From NCBI GenBank assembly GCA_025677835.1, contig JAIXMR010000003.1:1-64000 (forward strand): a DNA stretch of 64,000 bases. The letters run 5' to 3'. Made by a program: the position numbers and the translations under genes. Shown piece after piece: positions 33,364 through 44,405 of the stretch. The first letter of the stretch is position 1; each line of letters opens with the position of its first letter. The notes beneath the pieces are model-generated. The model searched no databases and was not told the origin of the DNA. It saw nothing but the letters and a program-made list of their open reading frames with translations. Source of the stretch: Sporodiniella umbellata. Its lineage: Eukaryota; Mucoromycota; Mucoromycetes; Mucorales; Rhizopodaceae.

Positions 33364-33727
33364 AGTCAATTTTTATCAAAGAAAAAAAAAATAAAAGAAA
33401 TCAATAAGCCTGCAAAATTTTTTTTTGAGCGATGGAGCGGAGTTTTCTATTTTTATCAAGATCGTTAAGTCACACACGTTTCCAAAGTTTAAAGCTAACG
33501 CTTTTGTGAAAGTATTTCACATATTGTCAGAAAAAGGTTTGGAGATAGCAAAGTCTAAGCAACTACTTTCCAAAGGAAAAGGTTTATTAGTTAGTCCTAT
33601 TTCTTCAAGAGCCAATCTGTTTTTTTTTAAAGACAAAATAATCAGCCACTGTAAAAAAATCAATATATGCTTTCTATATGTGCGTGACTGGAACTTTTTC
33701 TTCTGTTTATACTCTTTGTATTATAGA
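33364..33727. other. Divergent promoter region
   Basis: 364 bp between divergent starts of lysyl-tRNA synthetase and a small lysine-rich gene. It holds A/T runs only. An in-frame upstream extension of the small gene exists but has no conserved sequence. Confidence 0.4.
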
Positions 33728-34099
33728 ATGGCAAAAGCTAAAAAAGATCAAAAGAAAAAAGCAACGCCTTATACAAAAAAAAAGCCAATTACAAAAGCTG
33801 AAAAACTGAAAAATGCAGCTACCACTGAAGATTTGGACAAAGGTTTAGACGACTTAACTAGAGAGTTACAGCCAAAAAAGAAGAAACAGATTCAAATCAG
33901 AAACGAATCAATGCAGGATGTAGCTATGAAGTTTACAGATAAAAAAATTAACAAGAAAAGACACTAACATGCTTCATTTTTTCAATTTCACTGTATGTAA
34001 TTTTTAATTTAGGATGATATACTCGAAAAAGAACAACTGGAATACGAAAAAACACAAAACGACTTGGAAACTGCACTTGGCTTGCTCACACAATTGTAA
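33728..34099 (+). CDS. Small Lys-rich protein, unknown
   Basis: Exons 33728-33919 and 34013-34099 give 92 residues. The first exon is very basic (KAKKDQKKKATPYTKKKP), followed by an acidic/helical part (LDKGLDDLTREL, then QPKKKKQIQIRN). The second exon adds a helix EKEQLEYEKTQND and a leucine-rich end. An ACTAAC branch site lies at about 33963. Without splicing, the frame ends in KKINKKRH. I do not recognise the family. The composition suggests a nuclear or nucleolar protein. Confidence 0.5.
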
Positions 34100-34245
34100 A
34101 TATTCAGCAGAAGAACCATGACCCTACACCGATTTTTATATTTACAGTTACTGCTTGCGGAAACACTCACATTTTAAAGGAAGGAATCATTAAAAAAAAA
34201 AATCTTTTCTTTCAAACCAAAAAAAAAAAAAAAAAAACTGACTCA

Positions 34246-35585
34246 ATGATTCTTGTCACTAAGAGAGGCATTTTGTTCCAAAAGCAGATTCGCTTCATGT
34301 CCACTTTCTCTGAAGTTGATACCGCTCAGTACTATTTTGAAAACGGTAGATGCAAAAAAGAGCGGCCTCGGTTTTGAACTTAGATAGTATAGGCTTAAGA
34401 AAAGTTAAACCATATTACTATTATTTCCACACATTTGCCAAAAAAAGAATGATTGGACGTACCGTATTAAGTAATTTCTTGACAGAATACCGAGGGAGAT
34501 CTGAGGATTACTATGTAGGAAAAAAGAGACAATAGTCGTATAAAATAGTAATAATGAAAATGGTCAACTTTTTGACATGCAAGAAATATGCAATAGATCA
34601 CGGATTTGTGACAGTTAATGGGGATCGTATAGATTACAATCAAACGCTTAAACTTCATGATCAGATAGTCCATAAGGTACACCGGCATGAGCCACCTGTA
34701 ACAAATCAGCCCATCCAAATAATACATGAAGACAAAGAATTACTTGTCATTGACAAACCAAGCGGAATCCAGGTCCATCCAAGCGGAAGATATAGACATA
34801 ATACAGTAGCACATATTATGATGAAGGAAATGGGACATAGATCCCTTTATCGTAAGCCCGAGTAAATAAAAGGGCCATGAAAATAACCAACTTCAGCTAT
34901 CAATAGGCTAGACACTCTGACGTCTGGTCTCATGTTTTTTGCAAAAACCTCAGAGAAAGCAAATGGAATTATGAAAGAGATAAGGGAAAGAGAAGTGGAC
35001 AAAGAATATATTTGTAGAGTATCTGGTTATTTCCCAAGGTACATAGACTTACTAAAATATATTTTTACCTTAAAGCCCTATTGATTTTAAAACGACGTTG
35101 TTAGTGGACGCATTGAATGCGATGCGCCTATAAAACAGCTATCTTTTCTTGTCCCATTGAACTACGTGCACTCTACAGGAAAGCCTTGCTCTACAGTTTT
35201 TGAGAGAATCAGCTATGATGGCGAAACAAGTCTAGTAAAATGCCAACCTCTTACTGGTCGTACACATCAAATTCGGGTACATTTGCGGTATCTTGGATTC
35301 CCCATTGCCAACGACCCTGTATATGGCTTTTCGACACCATGGTCCAACTTATTCCCTCTAGGATCACTTGAAGACCCAGAGGAGATTGTTCGGCTTATGG
35401 TTGAATATACGCCATTTGATTATATGATGGACCCTTTCAGAGACTCAAGTTTACCAAGATGTCAAGAGTGTCACGTGCCTATCGTAGAAAAAGATTTGGC
35501 AAGTCTTACCTTGTGGCTTCATGCTGTAAAATATAATGGAGACAATTGGTCCTATAAATCTTCTTTACCAAGTTGGGCTAGATGA
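34246..35585 (+). CDS. RluA-family pseudouridine synthase (Pus9/Rib2/RPUSD2-like)
   Basis: Converts specific uridines of RNA to pseudouridine. Exons 34246-34345, 34393-34514, 34584-34851, 34897-35038 and 35105-35585 give 370 residues. The N-terminal part has YYFENGLRKVKPYY, typical of Pus8/9. An S4-like segment (AIDHGFVTVNG) leads to the hallmark HRHEPPV, then VIDKPSGIQVHPSGRYR and the catalytic block NRLDTLTSG with Asp169. LTGRTHQIRVHLRYLGFPI closes the active site. A second ATG at 34297 (MSTFSEVD) would give the cytosolic form, and the longer start adds a basic, possibly mitochondrial leader. The C-terminal C-x-E-C pair (RCQECHVPI) could bind zinc. Confidence 0.88.
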
Positions 35586-37085
35586 AAGTACAATCATTAG
35601 CCAAAAAAAAATATGAATTGTATACATCATTTTTACCCTCATAACTTAATCGTAGCCAAAGAGAAAACATACAGATATAAATACAGAAAGTTGTTCACAG
35701 CAATAAAGTTAGAAAGTATTGGATGTTTTTTCAGAGCAAAAAAATACATTGGTACTTGCAAATATTTAGAAGCCTAGCATAGTCATCACCTGGTCGTCTA
35801 CATTTTTTTTTTTTAGAAAAGTAATAAGCAGCACATCATAATTAACTTTGTGGTTGTTTCATATGAAAGTGATTTAGTTGTACGACCAATACTATTGAAT
35901 AGAAAAGTGCGTTGATAGTCCTCAGCATGGAGAGAATCCGTATTGTTTTGAAGTTATACCCAAAAAGTAGAAATGTTGTCTGCAATCTGATATGCCATGT
36001 AGTTATCGCATCTATATACAACAAGAAGCTTTTTGTCTTTGATTGATCCGGATTTTTAACCGCTCAGGCAATCTAGCTCACAAAAGCAATAAACAAATCA
36101 AAGTAACTGCTGTTTTTTTTTTTTTAAAAAAAAAAGAGTATGAATAATGGTTTTGATTGTGGCAGCTATGAATTGCTATTGAATTTTTTTTGAAAAGAAA
36201 ACCAAACATGTATATAAAAGAAACACGTATCTGTATTTGAGTACATTGTTCATATTAGAGTCTTGTTGTACCAATTTTTATCTTAAAGAATGTGTTTTAT
36301 ATACAGATAGTACCAACAGTGAACCATAGTTCTTGATACTTCAAAACAAATTCGGTATGACTGTACTATATACATACTGTTTTTGGAGCTGGTAGAGATA
36401 CTGTTAGGCTGGCATTTCATAATACAAAGTATAATAGGACCAGACAAAATGCAAGTTAACCAGCTTCGTTTACTTGTTTGACGCTATCAATGAAAGCGTA
36501 GTAAATATGCTTGGAGGAAATGGCAATTGGAATTGTGTTGCATGGGTAACTAATATGTTTTTTTTTGTATTACCTATCATTCATTCGACTACCAAGAAAA
36601 TCAATCTGAAATATAAACCCTCAAGTCAAAAGTATGTTACAGCAAGAGGTCTCTAAAGAAAAACCGTGTCATTTTCCTTTCTTCATATTGGTTTTATTGT
36701 AATTCTCTAAATCTCAACTCAAGAAAATAAAGTTATTGGGGCAAAAAAAAAAAAGTGGTTTCAAGATTAGTAACAGCGACATCAAGCTTTTTATATGAGA
36801 GCAAATACGGTGTTCGATTTCTATAACGAATTACAAGGTCATATATTTATACCAATTGGAGTATATAAAATTCGTTCACATGTGTGAGTGGGGCCAATGT
36901 ACCACATTGTTTGCGAACTTTTTAGAGTGCAAATAGCTTCTGTGTTTGTACGATCTTTTTTAAAAATAGTGCATGAAACCTATCATTTGATATTTTTCAG
37001 TAACCGAAAAACAATAATAAATAGAACAACAAACAGTTGGTCTTTGCTTTTCTTTCCTTTCTTCTTATCCGCCCCTTTTTTTTTT
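35586..37085. other. Intergenic
   Basis: 1.5 kb without a supported gene. It contains a T-run followed by an A-run at about 36113-36134. It is probably the 3' region of the pseudouridine synthase and the promoter of the next gene. Confidence 0.5.
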
Positions 37086-39994
37086 ATGGACACAATGTCT
37101 GAATTTGCAACTTTAACAGAGGAAAACTTTATTACTTGCGACTCACCTTCGGGCTCCTCCACCTCTGAGCCTCACGAAGATATCTTGGGAGCTTTTTCGC
37201 CTTTTTTTCAAAAAAACAACGAACGTTTAGATAGTACCTTTATATCACATAATCAATCGCCTATATCTCAAAACGCAGCTTTTTCTCCTGAGTTTGCAGA
37301 ATCATTACTATCCAATGGTAGCCCTATGATCGAACCCAATTTTTGGCCAGATTACAGCAACGTAATTTAAATGAAAAAAAAAAAAAAAATTTGGGAGATA
37401 TCCCCAACAACTCTTACCCAAAAAAAAAAAAAAAAAAAAAAATAGGTTATTCCCGAACTTGCCAAAAACTTCACAAGTCAAATGAATGAATACCAGTAAT
37501 ATCTAATACTAATAGTAGTCATTGAATACGAAATAATAATTTTATCTTTAGAGAGCCCACAACTACAAGTCTGCCTGGGTAAAACATACTTATTACAGAT
37601 CGAAGCGTCATGTAGCTAAACTGAATATAGAATGCAGATAAGAGTGTTGGGTGTGCCTCAAACAGGTGCAAAGTCTCGAGTAGAGACGCAGATAAAGCTA
37701 TGTATCCAATTAGTAACAGATGATGGAGACAAAGCACAGCGTTGGTCACACCTCAAACTGCCAGGCGATATGGTTGCCAAAGAAAAATTGAAACGGCCTG
37801 TTGTAATATCCAACAATGGTGCAACCATTGCAAGTCTAGATAATACGACATTACTACCTGAGAGTATGCTTTATTTGACAGCCAAAGTAATTTGCGCTAG
37901 CGACCCTAGTCGCAAAGTAACTATATGCTCAGGGTGCATACAAAGAGAAGTAATACTATGAGAAGTTACCCTCCAAAAACGTTTTGTATATTCATCTTTT
38001 TTTTTCCTTTTGTAGCATAAACGGTCACAAAGAAGAAAAGATAAAAAAGTGGACACAAACGAATTCGGGCTTGAGGAGGAAGCCACAGAGCAAAAAGTGC
38101 TTTTGTTTAATTGCTCAGAGGTAGTTGATTTTAGCTCCGGAGACGCCATTTTACCCACACGTATAACTTGCTACTGTCGACATCATAATGAGCGACTCGG
38201 CTTTTGCATCTACTTTGAAATGAGCGATCATCAAGGTCAAAAGGTCGCCTCCGGAATGTCTCCGCCTATCATGATCACCGATGACCATAAGTCGAACAAA
38301 GCAAAGCCGAACCGAAAACGGCCTCGCATCGATTCCGATGTACCTCAGCTATCATTGAATCCAAAGCAAAACAATCACCACCAAATCCAACCTCGCCCCA
38401 CTCATTCAACAGAGCCACCCCTATTTTCTTCGGAACGACCTTTGCTTCAGCGCCTGATTCCCAATGAAGGCCCAACATTCGGAGGAATAGAGGTTACGCT
38501 CTTGGGATCAAATCTTCGGGCGGGCCTTACTTGTATGTTTGGCGATGTAGCTGCCTCAAGTACTCACTTTTGGTCTCCGAATACTCTGGTTTGCGTATTG
38601 CCTCCAGCGGCTGTTGCGGGAACAGTAGTAGTCTCGTTTAAAGAGTATCCCATGGTAATGGAGGAGGTTACTTTGTTTACTTACTACAATGAAAATGATC
38701 GAGCTTTAATGGAGCTTGCTCTACAGGTGGTGGGTCTCAAGATGACAGGGAAGGTAGAGGATGCCAGAGAGATCGCAATGCGTATCGTTCAAGGGGGAGA
38801 CTCATCCTCTAATCCTCCTTCATCTAATAATTTAGAACATCATGTTATGCGAGTTTTGGATGTTATGACTACTCTATGCCATGTTAAGCGGGAGGACGTA
38901 TCTATTACTAGTGCCCCTGGACATAGCATGCTTCATCTAGCTGCTATGCTTGGTTTTCATTTACTCACAAAAAGGCTGATTGATATGGGGTGCGATGGAA
39001 ATATAATGGATCACAATGGCTATACTGCTTTGCACTATGCTGCTTGGTACCGACATACAGAAGTCGTTCGCTTGCTACTAGAAGATGCTAACGTCGACCG
39101 AGAAATTACAAATAAATGGGACAAAAAGCCTTTAGATCTTGCAGAAGACACTATAGTACAACAGCTGATTTTAAATTCTCCAGATTATGGTAGCGATGAC
39201 CTATCCTCAAACGAAAGCATATGGCAAGGCGATATAGAAGAAAGTGATGCTACGGAAGAGGTTCTTTCAGATTCTGACGTATCGGTTTCCTCTGACGAAA
39301 GCGACCCGCACCCCGTTATCCAATATCTCAATAAGACCGATGTTGTGTCTTATACACATGAAGACATTGTAGACGCACAGCCTTTCGAAGATATCTTGGA
39401 ATCCCCCACAGATGACGAAAAAGAGGCACCAAAAGATATGAGTTGGATGCAGCGCACCCTATCTCACTTCCAGCCCACTACAGCTTCTCACGATCTCTTG
39501 CAAAACATCAAAAACACCATTCCCGCCAAGCCTACTGAGCTCAATTTCAAAAACATTGCCGATCATGTTCTTCAGTTCCCAAGTCGGCCAGCTTCAATGG
39601 TATCTGGACTGTTTTCTACAAAAACAAACGAACAAGAGGACCCTCCTGCTGAAACTCTAGCATGGTATATGGCGTTGGCATATGCAATGGGAGCAAAAGG
39701 TTTGCTGTCAGAAGACGAAAAGGAAGAATCAGTAAGCAGCGCCAGACAAGAAGAGTGTACTGTATCAAAGAAGAAAGAACGAGACAGAATGTTGTACTCT
39801 TTCTGGGTTCCCATGCTATGTGGTAAGACCTTTTTTTAATTGTATTGGCGTATACAGCTATTAAGCGCATCTTTTTTTTTTATTTAGTTATGATAGTCTG
39901 GCTTGTATTCCAGATCGTTTCTTCCAATCCCGGTGTAACAGATACAATTATTAGTTTATCTGGAATTAGAAGACAATACTTAACTGTACATTAA
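37086..39994 (+). CDS. Membrane-tethered transcription factor, Mga2/Spt23 type
   Basis: In yeast such proteins sit in the ER membrane, are released by ubiquitin/proteasome processing and activate the fatty-acid desaturase gene. Exons 37086-37361, 37446-37495, 37552-37578, 37631-37949, 38016-39822 and 39888-39994 give 861 residues. An acidic Ser-rich N-terminus is followed by the family block MQIRVLGVPQTGAKSRVETQ. An IPT/TIG domain lies at about 362-450 (PNEGPTFGGIEVTLLGSNL) and two to three ankyrin repeats at about 525-610 (HSMLHLAAMLGF, GYTALHYAAWYRH). A single C-terminal membrane helix (VPMLCVMIVWLVFQIV) ends in a short tail. It is shorter than the yeast paralogues (about 1100). The 27-nt third exon is required to keep frame. 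The second intron carries long A runs. I could not find an obvious Rsp5-binding PPxY/LPKY motif. Confidence 0.9.
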
Positions 39995-40226
39995 CATACC
40001 CTATACTTTACTGAGGACTTAAAAGAGTATAAACAAAACACATAAAACAAATTAACTAATAAATATAATGCATTCAAACAACCCATACTATTGATAGCCA
40101 AAATAAATAAACTTTATTTTAATATTTCAAGGAAACATATACCCAAAGTGACTTTTTGCCAAGCCACATAAATTAAGATTTGATCTCTTTTCCAGTCCAC
40201 AGGTGTTTTTTTTCTAAACAGTTATT

Positions 40227-41454
40227 ATGTCTTCTTTGGACGCTCACATTTACAAATACCTTCTTTCAAAAGGATACAAAAAAGTTGCAGACTCTTTAAA
40301 AAAAGCTAACGGAAATGTAAGAATTCAAGCTAAGAAGTATTTTGAAACTAACATTTTCATTTAGGTGTCTGAAGAAAATGCTAGCAAAGATCTTGTAGCG
40401 ATCTTTGATAATTACCAAAAAAGGTATATATTTGCTATTCTATCAATCTTGTTCTTATTTTTATATACAAAAACAAAAAAGTGAGCTTGGCAAAAAGGAT
40501 GTTAAAGAAAGCAGCTCTTCAGATAGCTCCTCTTCAGATAGCTCCTCTTCAGATAGCTCCTCTTCAGATAGCTCCTCCTCTGATAATGAATCCTCTTCCG
40601 ACATCGAATCTGAAGACAGCAAGAAAGATGAAAAGGAAAGCAAAAGCGACAGCTCAGATTCTGATAGCGATTCTTCTGACAACGAAGAAGAAACTGAAGG
40701 AGCAAAAACAGATAGCTCTTCCTCCGAGAGCAGCTCTTCAGGCAACTCTTCTAGCAACGAAGACGTAACAATGAAAGAGAATAGTTCCAGTAGCTCCGAT
40801 TCTGACAGCTCTGACTCTGATAGCTCTGACTCTGACTCTGACAGCTCAAGCTCTGACTCTGATAGTTCAAGTTCTGACAGCTCTGACTCTGATAGCTCTG
40901 ACTCTGACTCTGACAGCTCAAGCTCTGACTCTGATAGTTCTGACTCTGATAGTTCTGACTCTGATAGTTCTGACTCTGATAGTTCTGACTCTGATAGTTC
41001 TGATTCTGATAGTTCTGACTCTAGTTCTGATAGCTCAAGTTCTGATAGCTCAAGTTCTGACTCTGATAGCTCTGACGATTCATCGAAAAGCGAAGAAAAA
41101 GAAGAGCCAAAGCTGAACAACTCTAAACGTAAAGCTGAAACCGAGATTGAAGAGCCAGTTCCTAAGAAGCCATACACTACCGATAGCGCTCCTAAAAAAA
41201 GAGGACCAAAAACCCATGGAACACCGTTCCAAAGAGTAAAAGTAGATGAGGTTGAGTTTGTAGATGATAGATTGAGAGACAATACATATGATGGAAAGGG
41301 TGGGTCCGATGTCACCTCTTATGGATGGAAAGCCTCTCAAGATCTGATTAAAGTTCGTGGAGACAAGTTTAGAGCCGAGAAAAATAAGAAGAAGAGAGGG
41401 TCATATCGGGGAGGCCAAATTTCTTTTGAAAGTCATAGTATCAAATTTGAATAA
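40227..41454 (+). CDS. SRP40: Nucleolar phosphoprotein Nopp140/Srp40
   Basis: Chaperones box H/ACA and C/D snoRNPs in the nucleolus. Exons 40227-40316, 40365-40423 and 40482-41454 give 373 residues. Residues 5-35 form a LisH-like motif (YKYLLSKGYKKVADSLKK). The middle is an almost pure Ser/Asp tract (casein kinase 2 sites) encoded by tandem AGYTCYGAY-type repeats. The C-terminal SRP40 domain is well conserved: PFQRVKVDEVEFVDDRLRD, then TYDGKGGSD, YGWKASQDLIKVRG and SYRGGQISFESHSIKF. Basic segments between the acidic blocks are fewer than in animal Nopp140, as in yeast Srp40. The long antisense open frame over the repeat is a compositional shadow. Confidence 0.93.
40510..41070 (+). repeat. Ser/Asp-encoding tandem repeat in SRP40
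   Basis: Imperfect 6-, 9- and 15-bp units built from TCTGAC, TCTGAT and AGCTCA encode (SD)n/(SSDS)n. Near-identical units at 40935-41015 suggest recent slippage expansion. It is coding, not a regulatory array. Confidence 0.9.
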
Positions 41455-41712
41455 GTATTTTGATTTGCTTCTTTCATTAGAAAACATTCATCACACAGCA
41501 TTGGTTAAGCGAAAAACAATAATAAAAACAAAACTAAGCATATTTTTCGACACACTGATCTATTCAATCCTCTTAAAAACATAACTTGTATAAATTTTCA
41601 GCATCAGCCCCTCCTTCTGCTTCTGTTTTTGAACAGGAATTTGTAAGATGTCCTCACAATAAGACGATGTTAGGTTCTGTGACTACAAAAGGGAAAAAGC
41701 AAAAAAAAAAAA

Positions 41713-41732
41713 GCTTGGTAGATCAAGCTTAA
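41713..41732. terminator. Palindrome at HP1 stop codon
   Basis: AAGCTTGGTAGATCAAGCTT, with 7-bp perfect arms and a 6-nt loop, overlaps the HP1 stop codon at its outer end and lies in the 3' untranslated part on the minus strand, next to an A/T run at 41700-41712. A role in 3' end formation is only a suggestion. Confidence 0.3.
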
Positions 41733-42328
41733 AAAAGTGTATCCTTTTGCAAATGACTTTCGTAAAAATCAATCATCTTTTGCGGGCATCTAACATTAAT
41801 TTGGCTAGAATGGTGAACAGATCGCTTGCCAGAATTCCTGTAAAACAAATGAGTCATAAACATCAAATACACGCTCTATCTTAACCATTGAACGTAAACT
41901 AAAAATCCAGGTAGCTTAGATTTTTCGATATAAACAATTTTATCAACTGCTTTCTCCCAGTCTTCAATGGCCTCCAGCTCATCAAAGAAAAGATCGTTTT
42001 CTTCTGAATTTGCAGTTGCAAAGTTATACATCTTGCTTGGCGCTTTTGCCTTTTTATCTTTCAAGTACTCGTCTAACAAATGAGGCCATTCTCTAAATTT
42101 CAATAACAAAAATCAGTTTTGTTTTCTAAAAGAAAAAAGCTATAAAATGCTGGCATACTCTTTGACAACTTCCTCCAGCTCCCAAGTTGAATCTTCACAA
42201 TCATATCCAACCCATTTCACTTGATGCATTTTTTCTCCATGCTAAAAAAAGTTTATTATGTTTGTACAACTAAATGCATTTACCTCACTTGTTCTGTGGT
42301 TACAAATGAATTCCGGGGTATCAACCAT
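41729..42328 (-). CDS. Heterochromatin protein 1 homologue (chromo + chromo shadow)
   Basis: Exons 42328-42284, 42241-42159, 42092-41886 and 41837-41729 give only 147 residues. The chromodomain has EFIC at the first strand, then MHQVKWVGYDCEDSTWELEE. The aromatic cage positions are Phe (usually Tyr), Trp and Tyr, compatible with methyl-lysine binding. A short hinge with KDKKAKAPSK is followed by a chromo shadow domain: DWEKAVDKIVYIEK, LVYVQWNSGKRS and the diagnostic CPQKMIDFYESHL. HP1 binds H3K9me and nucleates heterochromatin in the nucleus. It is recognisable only after splicing, because each exon is short, and all three junctions fall inside conserved motifs. It is divergent from bL28m, with 120 bp between the start codons. 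Confidence 0.87.
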
Positions 42329-42448
42329 TTTCGCTTGGATAAAAGAGATAAGAAACGGAAAAAGTTTGGGTGACTTAATGTGTGACTTATACCTTCACCC
42401 CTTCTTTTTGAATTTTTTTTTTTTACACTTTTTAATCTACCTGTCAAC

Positions 42449-42905
42449 ATGTTGTCCGCAGAGCCAGCTTATAATCTTGCTAGAGCAACATTCAAGCGTG
42501 CTCAACGTGGCTTGTTTGGAGGAAAGCACATTCAGTTCGGTAACAATGTATGGATAATTCAGTTTTTATAGAATTATATCTCACATTTAAAGCAAAAAGA
42601 ACCCTTTCTCGAAAAAGAAGACCAGACGTAACTGGTTACCCAACGTCCAAAACAAAAACTTGTTTTCAGCAACCCTCTCCAAATTCATCGAAGTCAAAGT
42701 GACTACAGCCGTCTTACGCACTATCGACAAAAAGGGTGGATTAGATAAATACTTGCTGGAAACCAAAGATAAAAATTTGTTTAGCGAGAAAGCACTCGAG
42801 TTGAAAGCCAAGATTAGTGCCCAGCAAAAGATCCAGGCAAAATCTTTAGCTAGAATTGAAGCCAAAAAAGCTGCTAAGGAAACCTCAGACACTGTTATTG
42901 TTTAA
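42449..42905 (+). CDS. Mitochondrial large-subunit ribosomal protein bL28
   Basis: Exons 42449-42547 and 42600-42905 give 134 residues. The bL28 signature is clear: ATFKRAQRGLFGGKHIQFGNN across the intron, then FSKKKTRRNWLPNVQNKNLFS, IEVKVTTAVLRTIDKKGGLD. In nuclear genomes this family serves the mitochondrial ribosome. The N-terminus is short and only weakly presequence-like, so import may use an internal signal. The C-terminal KAKISAQQKIQAKSLARIEAKKA forms a basic helix. The intron is 52 nt. Confidence 0.9.
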
Positions 42906-43016
42906 TTTTCTTCAAAAAGAAAAAAAGAAAAAATAAGAAAAAATAAGAAAAAAAAAAGAAATAAACTAATTATTTGGCTGTGACATGTAAAGCTACATTT
43001 CTTTTCTTAATCTAAA

Positions 43017-44145
43017 ATGGAGTTGCCTCAGGTGGGAAAATACTGCCAACTCCAAAACTGCAGCTCACTTGACTTTTTGCCAGTTACTTGCCCTTCTTGT
43101 CAAAAAACGTTTTGGTAAAACAACAAAAGACCACAAAACAGGACAAAACTTTATACTGATCTGATAAAAAGTGGAGATCACCGACTCCCCATCAATCATA
43201 ATTGCTTACAGCAAAACCAAATCGATGTTTTGAAATGCGAAAAGTGCTCTAAACTAATCAAGTCCCCACCGGGATTGAGCTCTGAAACCACAGTAACTTT
43301 AAATACATCTTGATATTTCTTTTGGTATCTTTTAACCCATAACGTAGCTTCGGGAACATATACAGTCAAACTGCGTTTTACATAGAGTACAAGAAATAGG
43401 AGCATTTAATAGAGAGTGTGCATTAAAAGGGTGTTGCGATGTTGATGTACGTGTTGGTCCTGTTTTATGTGAAGGATGCAACAGAAAATATTGTTTGAGG
43501 TACATACTAGTGTTGTTTGTATGTTCCTAATATATATTTGATAGACACAGGCACCCATCGTCGCATGAATGTACTTCTCTGTTGGCAAACGAAAAAAGAA
43601 AGTTAGAAAGAAAAGCTGCTGCACAAGAGCAAGTAGCTAAGGTCTTCAAATTGCCTAATCAGCCAGCAAAAGACAAAACAATCGCTCCATCAACAAAAAC
43701 TAATACAGGCAATATGGTGGAACTTATGAAATTGAAGTCAAAAGCCAAAGGCGACCCTTCCGTTTCTGTTACTTCACGTATTTATCTTTATACTGAATTC
43801 CCCTCATCATCAAAAATGGAACGTGTTTGCGTCTACTTTGACAAGGTAAAACAAAAAATTGAATATATTATGCTGAAGCTAAGATTTTTTTTAGAGTAAA
43901 TCGGTCGGTAGAGCACTTGATATTTTGGCCAACATGTCCAAAATGACGAATAAGAACAACGTTCTTTCTTCAAGCGACCCAGAGGTAAGATCGAAGCGAA
44001 TAGACTGACTAATTTATTTTATTAGCGTCTATGTTTGTACAAGTATCCTGAAATGACGATACTAGACAACTCTTTACCTTTGGAAGCAAACCTAAAAAAT
44101 ATGGATTTAATTTTGTTGGAAAAACAAAGCTTTATTTCACTTTAA
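43017..44145 (+). CDS. AN1-type zinc finger protein, ZFAND1/Cuz1-like
   Basis: In yeast and man this family links Cdc48/p97 and the proteasome during arsenite and stress-granule responses. Exons 43017-43114, 43172-43292, 43348-43499, 43545-43845, 43895-43984 and 44026-44145 give 293 residues. AN1 finger 1 runs from KYCQLQNC, FLPVTCPSCQKTFC to GDHRLPINHNC. AN1 finger 2 runs from ECALKGCC and LCEGCNRKYCLRHRH to SSHEC. The C-terminal ubiquitin-like part (RIYLYTEFP, VGRALDILANMSKMTNKNN) is also typical of Cuz1. The reconstructed splice junctions complete both zinc-binding sets, which supports the model strongly. Confidence 0.9.
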
Positions 44146-44405
44146 CTTTCTAAATCGAAGCTTTTCTTTCTTTTATAATGGCTTTTTCTATTCATCCATG
44201 TTTTTTTTTTTAGAGTAGCTACTTTAATTAAGGACGTAAAGAGATGTTGCGAGAATATGAATGGCTTTTTGCACTCAATAACAAACAATTCAGTTATCTT
44301 TCCTTAGTCGTTAACCCTGGCACAGTTTTCAGCTGTGCGGAGTTTTTCCTACTTTGATTATAAGCACCTGCCAGTAGATTTTCTTTCTTTAAATACATGT
44401 ACACC

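Noticed and set aside
33425..33727. Upstream extension of the small Lys-rich protein
   Set aside because: The frame is open but has AT-noise composition. The ATG at 33728 directly precedes the basic protein start.
35842..36656. Small frames in the 35.6-37.1 kb spacer
   Set aside because: Chance frames of about 60 codons with no recognisable motifs or splice partners.
40510..41070. Regular short repeats resembling an array
   Set aside because: The units are 6-15 bp, contiguous and coding for Ser/Asp. There are no spacers, so this is neither CRISPR nor a satellite.
40461..41315. Long minus-strand open frame opposite the Ser/Asp tract of SRP40
   Set aside because: It is the Glu/Leu/Ser-rich reverse reading of the repeat. 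The plus strand carries the conserved SRP40 C-terminal domain and splice sites.
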